Positions 36,501-51,300 of a stretch of 64,000 nt of DNA are shown here, piece by piece. Numbering within the stretch: the first letter of the stretch is position 1; every line of letters starts with the position of its first letter. This stretch comes from Sipunculus nudus. Lineage: Eukaryota; Annelida; Sipuncula; Golfingiida; Sipunculidae. The stretch spans positions 50,442,079 through 50,506,078 of the forward strand of contig CM049309.1 of NCBI GenBank assembly GCA_026874595.1, read 5' to 3'. A program made the translations under genes and the position numbers. The notes below the pieces were generated by a model that was not told the DNA's origin, searched no databases, and worked only from the letters and a program-made list of their open reading frames with translations.

Positions 36501-39500
36501 ACTACTTTAACCCACTCTCATAGCCATGCCAGGATTCAAACCTGAATTAGCAGCTGAGGAAGCCCAGTTCATTATTACCGGAATGTCTATACCTTCATGT
36601 ATACTGCTAACAGGTCTGTCTCATGTATACAAAATTAAGAGATGCCTGCAATGTACCTAGGTTACTGCTATTAATGTTTTACCTTAAAGCACAAATAAAC
36701 ATTACACACCAAAAGCAAACCAAAAACTTAAATAAATGTCCTTATTTTTAAAAGTACTTAACAATTTTTTCTGCTTGTTGAAATTATGTGCCTTATATTT
36801 TTTTTAATATATACTAACAATCGTGTATTGTAAACATTTAAAGAAGTTACTGGTGTTGTAACACACACACCACCCCCATCTCACACAATTGTACATTCCA
36901 TACAGTAAGGCATGCATTACTAATGATAAAGGGGTACCTTCTTATTAATAAACAACCCTCACCACTCCAGCTTACCTTCCGTAGAATTGGTACCACTATG
37001 TCCAACACCTCCTGGTAACAGTCCACCTCCAGAGTTTCCAGCACTGGTCCAGTACTGGTGAGGGCTGCCAGCTTATACTTAGGGTTCTCTTTCCTACATT
37101 CCCTCAGCAGAACATCCACCACCTGCTGTGACTCAGGCTGGCCCTCTTCACCACCAGCTTGAACTAAATCCCTGCAAAACATTAACCAACGTGCCAATAG
37201 CATACAGGTTTTGCAATATGTGACATGAGGTTAACCCTTACTCGTTGTAGGTATCATGATATCAAATCTGAAATGAAAAGTTTGTCCTGCTTTTTGGATA
37301 AATTCTGATATATCAACCATGCTTCTGAAGTGTAAATACCATAATCAACATAAAGAACGCCCTGGCGCTCTAAAAATTGAATTTCATTAAATATTTTTTT
37401 TTGTATCCAAAAACGGCCCCCCTCTGTGATGTTCTAGGGCAAGTTATTACCTTTTATTGAGGATTCTGGGGTAACTTTTAGTCGCTCATTTAGGGAAAAC
37501 TTCCTTTCCTTAGCTGATATGTATGGGCTTTGGACACCCTGACATAATTTCATGCAAATCAAAATCATCGAGTGAGGTGGAAAATAATGGTGACTGTAAG
37601 TACTGCCAAAGATTTTTAAGGTGGAAATCGCTCATTGCATCCATTTTTTCAAAGAAAATCTGTTTAAAATCCATGTAAGGGTGCTCATTCTGGTGGGGGC
37701 GCTCAATATTTTGAATATGGTATTAAAAATGTGTCAGTTAATTTTACTAGAAGGTGGTGAAAAGAAGCTGGGTAGTCTCTACATCACACCATTACATTTA
37801 ATAAAACAGTATAAGGAAATTTGAAGATGTGGTTGTTTGATGGTGTACTAGATGTCTTTAAATGTATACAAATATTTACTTACTTGCAGGACACACACAC
37901 AGCTGAGGTCGCCTGCAAGAGGACTTCCTGGGAAATGTAAAACAGTTCTTAAACAGATTTGTTTCTTCAAGGTGTATATTTGATGGACTTCAGGGTAAAT
38001 AAGTTGGTAAAGAATATTTAAGTATATACAAAGATATAAATGACTATACATCACCAAAGATGACAATCTACTGTACTTACATCAGCTTTACTGGATTAAA
38101 CTAATAAGAATACCACCTGTTTCATCTAAGTCCTGTAAATTTACCTTGTGGTTGTATATGTGCATCATTGTAATACTCAAGAAATTAAGACCTAGATAAG
38201 GCATGCTTCAAATGATTTCAAGTACATCAGTAAAGAAATATATACAACATATAATATGACAAAACCATAATATCAATTACATTGAAAAAAAATAAAAGTA
38301 TATAATATTTATACATTGAAGCCTGAGAACTTTTTATTTCCCTATTTTAATCAATACAACTGGTAACTAGCCAGAGATTAACCAATCAATTAAAATGTGA
38401 TTAAATGAAACAACATGCACATCACATTTATAATATAACAATCACCAGGACACCCACCTTGCCTGTCCAAGTTCTGCCAGCCAGTCCTGCGACCAGCGCA
38501 GTCAGCAGCATCCCCAGATGAGGTGGTCCAAGGTTGGCCCCCAGGCGGTTAGCGATCGTGCTCATTGTGGCTGCTCCCTGGGCTTTTGTGTGCCATGACT
38601 GTGAGTCCAGGGCAAGCTTGGTCAGCTCAACCAGCTCCTTCAGGTAGAGTCGTATACCAGCCTCAGTGCCTAAGTATTAATAAGAATGGTCTATAATCAG
38701 AATGCTAGTCACAGGTAAAGGACAAATAAAAGCTTATCCATTGGCCTAACCGTATGGAAGCAATAAATACAATCAATATTTTAACTAACAGTGGTGGTAC
38801 TCAACTGTTGTCATGTTACTCCGTATGGCAACTCCTCACAACTGCAAGTTTTGTGTTGGAAATGATGCCTATACTATCCTAAGGGGGGAGGGTATTTTGT
38901 ATATATTTCCATAAATCCACAGAATTTTGACATTATTTCCTAAAATGGTCTATTGCTGGGCTATCTATTAGCAACTAAAACCTGTGTACATGGCTCATGT
39001 CACCTCGGCTTATGTAACCTGCCACTTACACCCACCTGTATTCTTGCAGCGATGTTCCAAAGTAGCAATGGGTAATATGCTAGTAAGGTGAATAAACAAA
39101 TTAAAAAGTGGAGTTTGGCCCTGGGAGCTGAACTGAATATATGTTGTAGCTTACATCATCTTTATATCACTCTACATGATATGATTAAATGAATGCAGAC
39201 AACCAAGGTAAAAGATAACATAAACTTTTACTCCTTGGACTTATAGAGAACAAATGTAAGTGTACTGGAGACAGTATGACATTAATTCAATTTCCTGTAT
39301 AAAGTGTAGTTCAGCTATCATTAAAATAATTCTTTTTTAATTTCTGAGGCTTAATAGAGAGCATGGTTTGTGTACATTCAATCTTTTTTTCTGACCTACC
39401 TGGTGTTACCTCCAGCCACACCTCTTCCCAGACAGACACCTTCCCTTCCTTCTCTTTAGCATCTGTAATGAAATATACAGCCAGCCATTCATTAGTCTAC

Positions 39501-42500
39501 ACAACAGGGGTTTATATCTCAATTTATGTGATACTTGTATTCTTTACAACATTGTACTCTATATTTTATTTGATACTTTTTCTGTAAAATAATTTTTTTT
39601 TTATCATAATAATCTATCTTGTGTTGCTGTTCTGCACAAGTCTGCTTAAAGTACTCTATAAATGATTGTCATAGGAATTCATGCAGAACATTCAGAACTC
39701 TACTGTGTATATTTCACCTCATGTGATTTAAAAGTAAGGCCCTTCTGCCCCTGATCTAGCCAATCAGGTGCACAAATAAGTCACATGATTTTGTTGTTTG
39801 TATAATATGCCTAATGAAATTCAAACATCAGCTCTTAAATCGTTCAAGCACAATCTCTGAAGTAGTTTCCTGTATTTTGTTTGCTGGTAATAAGTATAAA
39901 GGTTTACATTAGCCCCAAAATATTAATATAATGATCATCTCATACCATTTTAAAAAAATATACCATTTTTTAACCTTTCTTGTTCAAATGAGACATAAAT
40001 GGTGTAATTCTATCAAACCCTTAAATCAAATAACAAATAACATATCAAACATTCCATTTTTACAAACCCCAGCTTTAAAGAAGAACCTGGGAGAATAATT
40101 AAGTTTTTTTTCTATAAAGTAGTATTTTTACCTCTGTGTTGTTTTTCATGCATGGCAAAGAATGCTAGTGGTAGGGCCGTGGCGGTATGTCTTTTGAGTG
40201 TATCAGGGCTGTGCTGGTTGATGGCCTGCAGGGCTACACCACACACGCCCTTCATTGACTCATCTGTAAGAAAAATAATACATATTATTATTATTAAAAG
40301 ACTGATCTTTCCATCCTCTTTTATTCCTTTCTTGCACATTTTAATCCATAAAACAATCAAACAGATGACTGCACTAAAATCAACATCAGAAATTCATTAA
40401 ATTTGAGATATTTTGGTTTGAAGAGCACCCAACCTCTCTGAAAACAGACCCTCACTGTGCTGCCATGTGATGAGTGAACTATAGTTTTGTATCTGGCTAA
40501 TCAACTTTGAGGAAATATAAGAAACTGTAAAACTACCTTGTGTAAAATTTTCAAAAGGAAATGTGAGGCAATTTTTCTTTAGTTAAAGTTCCAGACAAAC
40601 ATACACACACGGACAGATCCAATTGGCAATACCTGACTGTATCCTATGGTTAACTCTGTTAACAGACAGGCCAAAAAGGCACCTGGTATTCCCCAGGAGA
40701 CAAATGAACTACACAGTTTTTACTTCTTAAGGCATTTGATACATATAAGCTATTCCAAAAAATTATAGTATAGTGAACTTAGGAGAGGTAGCTGTGCAGG
40801 GAGCCTGTCACCCCCCCCCCCCCCCCAATATACAGAAATCAGACCAAACACTTAGACCCTAAAACTGCCTTTGGAGTTTATGTAAACATTGTAATACTGA
40901 CCATCTTTAGTGAGGTACCATTCTCTTAGTCTCTGTATTAACTTCTCAACACTGCTATCCTTGGCTACCTGTAAATGTAAAACAAAGTCAATTAAAAACA
41001 AAATTACCCACAGTAATTAGGCAGATTATTCATAAAAAAACATGAAATCAATATGGGAATTTGAGTTATGGTATAAATTTAAATGTTTCTTTCACCATGA
41101 GGAAAACCTGATCTGTATATCAACATACCTCAGAGCATGTGTGCAGTAGCACATCCAAATTGTCTACTCAAACCAAGAGAACTAATTAAAAAAAAATAAA
41201 ATCAAAGAATCCAAGTACTCAGTTTACTAATGAATGCTTCTTAAATCTTATCCCTGTGCTTAATGAACCTAAATGTTCCTTACCTTGACCACATGGCCCA
41301 TGGCTGAAGCGTATGCCTTCTTGACCACAGAGTTCCTGTCATTGAGACCATTCAGCAAGGCTGCCAGGATCTTCCCTGTGTTGAAAATAACTTTTCTTTA
41401 ATTTACATTGTTTTTATTTAAGAATTCAGTATGATCATGATCTCTTCAATCACACATGAAGGAACACTCATTAAAATTGCTTGGTATCTTGTTTTACTAG
41501 TTAGTGAGTAAGGCAATACAAATTAAAGTCATCAAAATTCATCAAATATGAAAGGATGTACCTGCATATCGCTGGATATCTTGTGGACACTGGTGAGTCA
41601 GAGACACAATCAAGTTTGCACATCCAGCCTGAAAAATGAATATTTTGACAATAAAACTGAAATATCTGATCTCAGATCAGACATATAAAATACAGCATAA
41701 CAATATAATTTAACCTGAAAAAGCATTAAACTCAAGAAATATAAAGAATGCAAGTATGTGCAATCAGTGAAAGAACTCAACTTATAAACCGAAAGAGCAC
41801 AGATAATATTTATTTTTAAATATTATTTTTTAACTTTTTACCTGAAAAAATTACACACCCTTGTGGTTTATAAAATAAAGAAAAGGAAAGATAACAGGTC
41901 TTGATGACAAATCAGGAGAGATCCCAATGTGAGTTATGGCTTCATATCTACTTACTTTTGTTCCAAGGCCAACACTGCTTTTAGCAAGATCTAGCAGGCG
42001 AGGCATCAGCTCCGTCAGAACTTCAGCATCAACGTACTGGACACTCTGTAATATATTAATCCATCATGTTTATATGATAAAACTAGACATTTCTTGGCAC
42101 CGCTGGTGCCATAGTATCGCCAGACAAATGAGGTTTTATGTTTTTATGTTTTTCACCAAATATGGGAATATTCAAGGTGAAGGTCACTCTCATAGTCACA
42201 GTCATGACCCCAAATCAATAAACTGCATTCCAAAATATCCAACATTTGAAAAAAAAAATTTAATTTAAAAAAAAATAATTTAAATTAAATTAAATTTTAA
42301 AATTAAATTTAAAATTAAATATACCTCATTCCATAAACCATATCTATATACATGCATAACGTGAAAGAAATCTGTCCATTACTGTTTGACTTATAATGCT
42401 CACAGTATATACTGTCAAGTGGCAATGATGGGGTATTCAAAGGCGCAAAAAAACAAAAAAAAGGACAACAGGTGGCGCCACCTATCTTCTGCAAAAGACA

Positions 42501-45500
42501 AAACTATCCAAGATCTTCCGTCAACTTGATTTTTGGACCAATCCATGCATCCCTTTTTAAGATATTCATGATTTTATGTGATTTTCACCATATATGGTAA
42601 TATTCAAGGTCAAAGCCACTCTCAAAGGAAAGGTCATGACCCCAATTTTAATATACAACATCCCATAACCCATACCTATGTACATGCATAATATTAAAGA
42701 AATCTGTCAATCAGTTTTTGACTTGTGATGCTAAAAGTACTGTCAAGTGGCAATGATGGGGGTATTAAACGGCACAAAAACAAGAAAAGGACACTAGGTG
42801 GCACCACCAGTTTCCGGTACATGACATCACTATCCAAGATCTTTGTCCAACTTGATTTTTGGATAAATCCATGAAAGATTTCTTGAGATATTTAAGAATT
42901 TGTGTGATTTTACCCAAAAATGGATCTATTCAAGGTCAAGGTCACTTTCCTAGTTGAGGTCATGACCCCATTTTAAATAGGCTTCGTCCTCTCACCTATA
43001 TCTATTAATGTGTCAAGTTTGAAAAAGATCCTTAAAATATTTTTTGAGTTATTGTGTCCAAAAGAAATCTCTGCGGCAGCGGCGGTGGCGGCGCAACCGT
43101 GCCTAAACCATAGTATCTCCAGACTATGTCTGGTGATACAATGAAGATGGATGAGCATTCCACAAACAAGTCAAAACCACTTTTTTTAAGTCAAAGTACA
43201 TGAAAACATGACATTTATGCCCACTGAAACCACTTGGTTGTAATCATAGCAGGATTTTGATGGTTTCTTTGCATTTCATATATAAGCTTTATAAAAAAAC
43301 ATACACCAACAAAGCATATAACACATTATATGTGCAACAATGATAATGCTTATATGCTGCTGGCTGTGTAGCAATTTGTTTACTTCACTTAATAATCATA
43401 TCTAATTAGAGCTATCTGATTCAGCTTTCACAGATTAAATACTCTGTATAAATATGTTTTCATGTGTTATAGATATATGTAAGTCCTACATGAACAACAG
43501 TGTCAATATAAATATTAACAAATAATTCACTACTAATGACAATTACCAAAATGAGAACCAGAGAGAATCTGTTGACTGACTTTTTTCACAAGCTAAATGA
43601 TATATGTAAAGTTGTATTTATTCTCGAGGTAAATCAAGGTAAACCATACCATATTAACCACCTCCATCATCGGGGATGTCTTGGAGGCAGCCACCCTGGC
43701 ACTGTCAAGCTGCAATGTACAATATGAACTCATCAAGAATACTGCGGTTGCCTTTATATTCACGAGGCTGAAATTTTGAGATTTATTCATTTTGAAATCC
43801 AGATTCAGATTTTGTAAACTGAAAAGAATAAGCTCCAGGGAACAAAATTATGTAGAACCCACAGGCCTAAATCTTGCATTTTCAACCACTGGCTTGATAT
43901 CTAGACAATTACAAGTCCACTGGGCACAGAGAACATGACCACAATCAAGGGAATCCTTGCTTAAGATAATCAGTGTGTCCTTTTCAGGGTACAATCCTGT
44001 GAATATACACATTCTTAAGCTTCAAAACTGATCTTAAAACATTAATGTTATACACACAATTATGCAAATGGGCCTGTCAAAACAAAACCGACTCGGTAAA
44101 CCCTCTAATCTGTTCAACTTATGCCCAATCATATATCATTTTTTTTTACTAATACTTACCCTTTCCTGGCCCTCCTGGCCTACTCTTAGAGCCAGATAGT
44201 TCAACATCTGAGGTTCTAGTGTACTCAGAGACTCAAGTAAGGCCACCACCAGCAGGGGTATGTGAGGCCGCAGCAGGGACCCAGCATTCTTACTGATCTT
44301 CAACAGTGTCTGTAAGCTGTAACAGCCAAAGAACACAAGTTCATTTATTTTTAAGGCTTGGTAGTAGTGTCAAATTACTGATCAATAAAATGACCAAACA
44401 TGGACACATAACACTACAGTGTGAACCCACCTTAATTTTCTGTGTTCTTTATACCAAGAGGGAATATTCCTAGTACAGTATTGAAGAGACTTGAGTGTCT
44501 ATCTTTCAGGAGAGTAATATTTTTTGCCATGTAATGATACCCTTAAACTTGTTTTCTAAACAAATCAGAGTGAAATCAGAACTGAATTTAGTAGAAAATA
44601 AAAAAAATACTTAATATTAAGATGACCTGACATTTTAAACTGGCACAGCCCTGACAAAATTTCTTAGGGCTATTCATTAACTAATTCACTAAACATTTTA
44701 TCGAATCCATTAGCAGAACACATTTGCAGTACAGATAACAATAATTCCTTACAATAAGTCATTCAGATAACCTGCATGAACTTGTGATGTGACCTCATGT
44801 GACCTGACCTTGACCTGTACTGACCTGAGTGCTCTGACCACATCGACCTGACTGGTCAGACCAGACTTGAGGATGCATGGAAGAACAGCACTGGTGGCCT
44901 GGCTTCCTGTTTTACCGTAGTTAGGATCACAGATCTTTATAGATACCTGTAAAACATAGGGGGCATGTGATTGTTGACCAATCCTGATCTTACAATTAAG
45001 AAATATACATATAAAACATGATTTTCCAATCACCATTTGAAAGCTAATATTAGGGTTTTACAAAAATTTCATCACTTACACACTCTAATTTATAAACAGT
45101 ATAATTCTATACAGAAGTGCACTTCAAATTTAGTTACACATATAATACAAGAAAATAATATTTTTTTATTTAATGAGGTTAATCTGAAAGCAATCATCAG
45201 CATTTTAAAGCATCATTAATGTTAATACAGGGTAATCTACAAATGATATGTTCAGTACAATAATGCACTTCTTTTTACATGAGGATGCCTAAAATAAGGA
45301 ATTAAAATAGATTAGAATGCTATCAGTGTAGTATCCTTAACCACAGCCCACTTATAACTGATGGAAGTTCCTATATATCACTTACCCTGCTCAGAGTTCT
45401 GAGTGCTACATCTGCCACATTCCTCACAGACTCCTACAGCAGAAACATACAAACATATACACAGACTACTCAACACTAAAGTCCATGCATTAACTTCACA

Positions 45501-48289
45501 GATATCCTTCAAATCCTTAACACTAGAGTTCAACATGAACTCTTCCGATATTCTTCACATCTGGTTGATATTCTAGGAATTTCTCATGATTTTATGAATT
45601 TTTAAATATTCCTGGGAAAGGTCCAGATGTTGAAGAGCAAAATTATTTTTGGTTAAACCCTCGAAAATTATGACCATTAATGGACCTTGATAAAGTAGTC
45701 ACATTTTCAAAGTGGTCATCTACGTTAGGTCTTATATAAAGAGGACAAAAGGGTCCGGGCCTTGAATCAGTGGTCATTATTTTGAGGTAGTCACCACACA
45801 GAGTTGTTCATTCAGAAATGTTTTACTGAATATGCAATGTTGTAACTCTGAAATCTGCTGGAGACTACAGATATGTGGCTGTGCAACAGATATGAAACAA
45901 GGAACACAAGAATAAATAATAATGAGCAAGCAATACAAATATTACATTCACTATCTTTTATTTTTACATTTGACACTAAGAGATATTTTTAATCAAACTG
46001 CTATCTTCAATTGGATACATTTTCAAATATCTTAAATACTGTGGATTCAGAAAATCTTTAGGGTCTAAAATGTTGTGGTTTTGCCCTGAAACACAATTCA
46101 ATGTATGAAGTCTTCTAAAGTTTTACTCTCCAAAAGGAAGAACTGAATACCTTCCTTTCTCAAAAAATAAGATTTAATCAGATTTTTTTAAATTAACAGT
46201 TTACATAATTTTCAATGCATTTTATTAAGCATTAGCAATAGGGCCTGTGTATCAGCACTGAATTAAAAGTATTTGAACAAAAAATAAAAGTCAGATGTAC
46301 AAATATCACAACACTAACCTTGATATCATCCCGTACCCTGAAGAGAACTTCCCACAGCTGAGGCAACAGGTGGATGATGTCATCCAGCTGTCGACCTCTC
46401 AAAAGGTCATTCACAGCCTGGCAGCTGCAGCAGACATGAAAATGGTTCATTATTATTATTATCTTTGTTTAATATACTTTGTTGTTTTGTTTCTGCTATG
46501 CCATAAAGTTATATAGAAACCTTAGTTTACAAAAATATCTCATAAACTTAAAATGTATTCAAATTTTTAATTTTTTTTTTGCAACATATCACATTCAGTA
46601 TGTATTCTTATATATATAATCATTTTCTATATGATAATAAGTTGCTGTGCCAATATTTCAGGTTGGTCTAAAGGATAAGACACACCAAGTGACTGAAACT
46701 ACAATGAAGCTGACTAATAAGCATAGTTATCAAGATAAAAAAATAAAAAGGCATCAAAATAAATTCTTTACAATTTCTTATAACATACAGATTTTATATC
46801 CTTACATCAAAGGTTTAATGGCATTACATGTGGTAGTCATCAATTAACAAATAAGTGAGAAGAGTATTTACACAACACATCAACTATTATTCCCCATGGC
46901 TTCCACATGCCACAAGGAGAGGGGCTGGTGATTTGTTGTGTGAATGCCTACCTGGATTCCCTTATTCTCCACTGGTTACTAGTCAGGTTCTGTAGAAGGT
47001 CTTCAGTGATTTCTTTTATGAACTGGTCAACCTTTCAGAAGATACATGTTACATAATTAATTCAATAATCTCAACCTTACCATGATTATAACATGTCATA
47101 ATGCTGAAAAAAATCAGAACTACCATCTCCTCTGGAATAATCAACTTGGTGTGGTAAGGTTTACTTAACATCTGCCAAACAATGAACATTTATGTACCTG
47201 CAGTATGTATTTTGAATCCTTTGCACTCACTTTTACGATAACTAAGGTTGAACAGCTTCTGTCATGAAAAGCTGTCTGTATATCTATATCAATTATATAT
47301 TTATATCATTCAAAAGCAGCACAAGATCAAAGTGTACATATGTCTTTGTTTTTGCAGGATACATTCTTTGACTACCATTAGTGCAAGATTGATAATTTTA
47401 ATCAATGAAAATACAATTTCTGACATAAATTACTAACCAGTATTTCTTCATTATTCATGAAAGGCTGAAAGGAATTTTTTTACATTAATTAGGTTCCTGT
47501 CTCCATTTCAAATTTCTCTTGCAACTATTTAATGAATTTTCCATAATAGGTTTAAAGTATTTTTTCTGCCACAGATATTGATGCAACACAGAAACATATG
47601 CACAAGTACTATAATTATGCTGATAAAGAACATACTTATATTAATGAACTATACAGAAACAGTTTCAGGTCACATACAGTTTTCTGAGGGTCTTTGACTA
47701 GGGCTGCCCAGATTCCTGCCATGGCCTGCTGCACTTTGCGGTTTGGATCAAACTGGTAGCGGTACAACTTAGGTACAATCTTCTGCATGTGGGGAGCTAG
47801 CTGTTCACCAGCCTGTGCAGCAATGGTGCTGAAACCAAATGCTGCTCCCTGAAATACAATTAACTCTACAATATTAAATATACCGGCATTTGTTGAATGT
47901 AAAATATAGCTGTGACGTTTTTCAAACTTTGTTTGCCAGTGCACATCTTGTAAGGAACATTATTTCTTCCTCCTAGAGACGATATCACTATAGTGTCAAC
48001 TGAAAGCTCTGTATTATAAACTGATTAACTTACTTAAACACTAGGAGTTTTGTAGCAAAATACTTAAGTAAAAGCCAGATTTGGTTCAGAAGTATGCATG
48101 AGACACTGGAGTGATCATTATGAAAACACATTTGTACTAATGATATTTAAGGCTAAGCCGTTACCTTAAACACAGAAGGAATCAAGGGACATAACTCAGA
48201 ATTGACTTTTGGAGTGAGTCAGGGAGACTTTACTGATATGCTTTATTATTGTTACAGGTCTGGTAAAAAATGGTCACTGAATATTTATA

Positions 48290-48368
<79 letters not shown>

Positions 48369-51300
48369 CACACTTCAATTGAGTAAATTTTTTTTCCTTA
48401 TATAAATACTTCATACAGAACACTATAAATACAAATACTTCTATTTAAGCTGCTGACCTTTCTGGAGTTCCACATTGCGTTGTGATTTGCCAGGTGCATG
48501 AATTTATAGATCAGGTCAGGCTGGTTCAGGTCATTGGCGATAGAGCACAGTTCTTTGTAGGTGGACATCCCTTGTCTGAAATTACCAAAATGGAATATAT
48601 ATAAAGCCACGATGTATCACTTCAGGAAAACAAAACGTGCAGTTCACTACTATCCTCCAACCTTTCTCTCTCTCATTTTCTAACACACACACAGAGTTAG
48701 GGTTTCATATACAGTGAAACTTTGGCTAACAATCACCTCTATTAGGTACCACCTGAAAATAACAACCATTTATTTACAGTCTTCATTCTCTTTTGCTCTT
48801 TATACATGACCTCCTCTCATAGACGACCACCTTGAAAAAGCAACCACCTTATCAAGGTCTTATTGGTGGTCATAATTTCAATGTTTTACTGTATTAGACT
48901 AACCCGCACCAGACAATCTGATAATTTGGGGTCATAAAATAATCAGTTATGGAGATTACAATCCTTTTGCCCTCAGTACTGTACAGTAAAGTGTGGTATT
49001 TTTAAATTTTAAGTTGAACAAATCTATGCATACAACTTACCCTTCAGGGGTTTTCCCCAGTGCACCCTCTTCAAACACCTTACTGTCCCCTGTGGTGACT
49101 TGTACCTTACTGCAAAATACACATAATCCAGGATGATATCAGGACACATTACGGTCCACTGATAAACACATTTTATTATTTTAGCTTAGCTTGATAAAAT
49201 ACCAGATATCTATTATATCAGAAGATATACTGCAGCACATTTATGAATAAAATTGAAAGATTACATGATTTACTTCATGGATGATGTGGTTAGAATGTTT
49301 CAATCATGAATACTTTATGCACCTGTCAATTCCTTATTAAAGATAAATGAATGTATAATTATGCAGAATCTTTCACCTTTTGCCTGTCATCAAGGTCTCC
49401 ATCAGCATATCTACTAATTCTTTCTTCTGCTCAGGTCCACATGCTTCATAGACCACACCGAGTCCTTTGGATGCTATGTCCTGGGTCAGCTCTAAACATA
49501 ACAACACCTTCATTAAAGACAATCATCTGGCTAACTTCAGAATATTAACATTTTGTATCAGATTTTCCAATGATTCAAGTATGGGGTTCAATGCTCACAT
49601 CAATCTTTATGAATTCTCTACAAATGTACAATGAGTTAATCACTGACCATGCACATTTCCACTGAATTACATTTGGCTCCAAAATTAAGAGTATTTGATC
49701 GACTATAATAAATATCCCTCTCCCATCTGCAGAAATATTTTCAAGCAGCACTGAAGCTTGCCCCTCACCAAAACAGGATATTTGTCAAATACTATAAGCA
49801 GCATTTCTCCCCTCATCCATAAAATATATCTAATACCTAAAAATGATAACTCATCTATTCATAAGCTTAACATAAGGTGTCAATTATGTGACAGTTGATG
49901 GGTTAAACAGAATGTCCTAGTTATCACTTAAATTCACGGCCAAAATGTCACAGGGTGTCAATGATGGCCCCTCATTTCACATCATAAAAATTAAGCACAG
50001 ATGTTTGTTATGTGACTGGAGGATAGTAGAGACAGGGCCCTCATGTGATTTGCTGGTTCAAGTAGATCATGTTGGATTGCATGTAGTTATGACTTAAATA
50101 GAGGAAAGAAATGTTGCTTTTATTCTTTACGTAAATTGTCTACATGCAGTTGTAAAATTACTCTGCTTTAGATCTATAGAAGTTCTTGTCAGATGGAGTT
50201 TCCTGTGGCTGAAGTAATGGCATGTTGGAGATTTCCTACAAAGGTGTTTCAGTTCATTAACAAATCATTTTAGTATAATGATATTATTTTTTTGTCAGGA
50301 AATGGTCTCACCTTATGAAAAATCTATAGCAATTACTGTGTGTTGGCAAATATGTTATTGTAATCACATCTTGAAACAAAGTGCTTGCCCTCCAAACATC
50401 AGGAGATTTATTAACTTCTGTATCCTCCACCAGATGTCACTCACCGTCACTCTCCTTCAGCATGTTCATGAACGCCAGCTGTATGTGTTTCAGCTTTGCC
50501 TGCAGAGTCTGGTATTTCCCACACAACTTGGCAACGGACAGTAGCCACACACACGCTGCCTGAAACAGAACCAGTGGAACTTGCTCAAATAATTATATTA
50601 ATGCTAGATTATTTACAAATACTGACCCTCAAAAAGTATCCCTGCAATAATAATGTTTGATGTGTGGGTTTCGGCTGTGGCAGTATTTGACATACCAGTT
50701 TGATGAGTGGATTCGGACTCTTGCAGTATTTGACATACCTGTTTGACATTTGGGTTTAGACTCTTGCAGTATTTGACATACCTGTTTGATGTGTGGGTTT
50801 GGACTCTTGCAGTATTTGACATACCTGTTTGATGTGTGGGTTTGGACTCTTGCAGTATTTGACATACCTGTTTGATGTGTGGTTTTGGACTCTTGCAGTA
50901 TTTGACATACCTGTTTGATGTGTGGGTTTAGACTCTTGCAGTATTTGACATACCTGTTTGATGTGTGGGTTTGGACTCTTGCAGTATTTGACATACCTGT
51001 TTGATGTGCGGGTTTGGACTCTTGCAGTATTTGACATACCTGTTTGATGTGTTGGTTTGGACTCTTGCAGTATTTGACATACCTGTTTGATGTGTGGGTT
51101 TGGACTCTTGCAGTATTTGACATACCTGTTTGATGTGTGGGTTTGGACTCTTGCAGTATTTGCTCAGAAGCTGCTCCAATAACCAGCTCATATTCTCTGG
51201 ATCTTCTTTTCCTGACACCTTAACAAAACATAAACAATATTCTTAAACAATTTCAAGGATATCCCAATGCTGTGTTATTTTAATAATATCATAAAAATTT

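Noticed and set aside
48720-48900. Possible short gene or RNA in the ECPAS intron with GTGGTCAT/ACCACC words
   Set aside because: Resembles a dispersed repeat also seen near 45660-45790; no coding or structural support.
50613-51123. Independent 164-codon gene of [14 protein letters not shown] repeats
   Set aside because: It is the 43-bp splice-site array read through; it has no start context or family. It is kept only as a possible extension of ECPAS.
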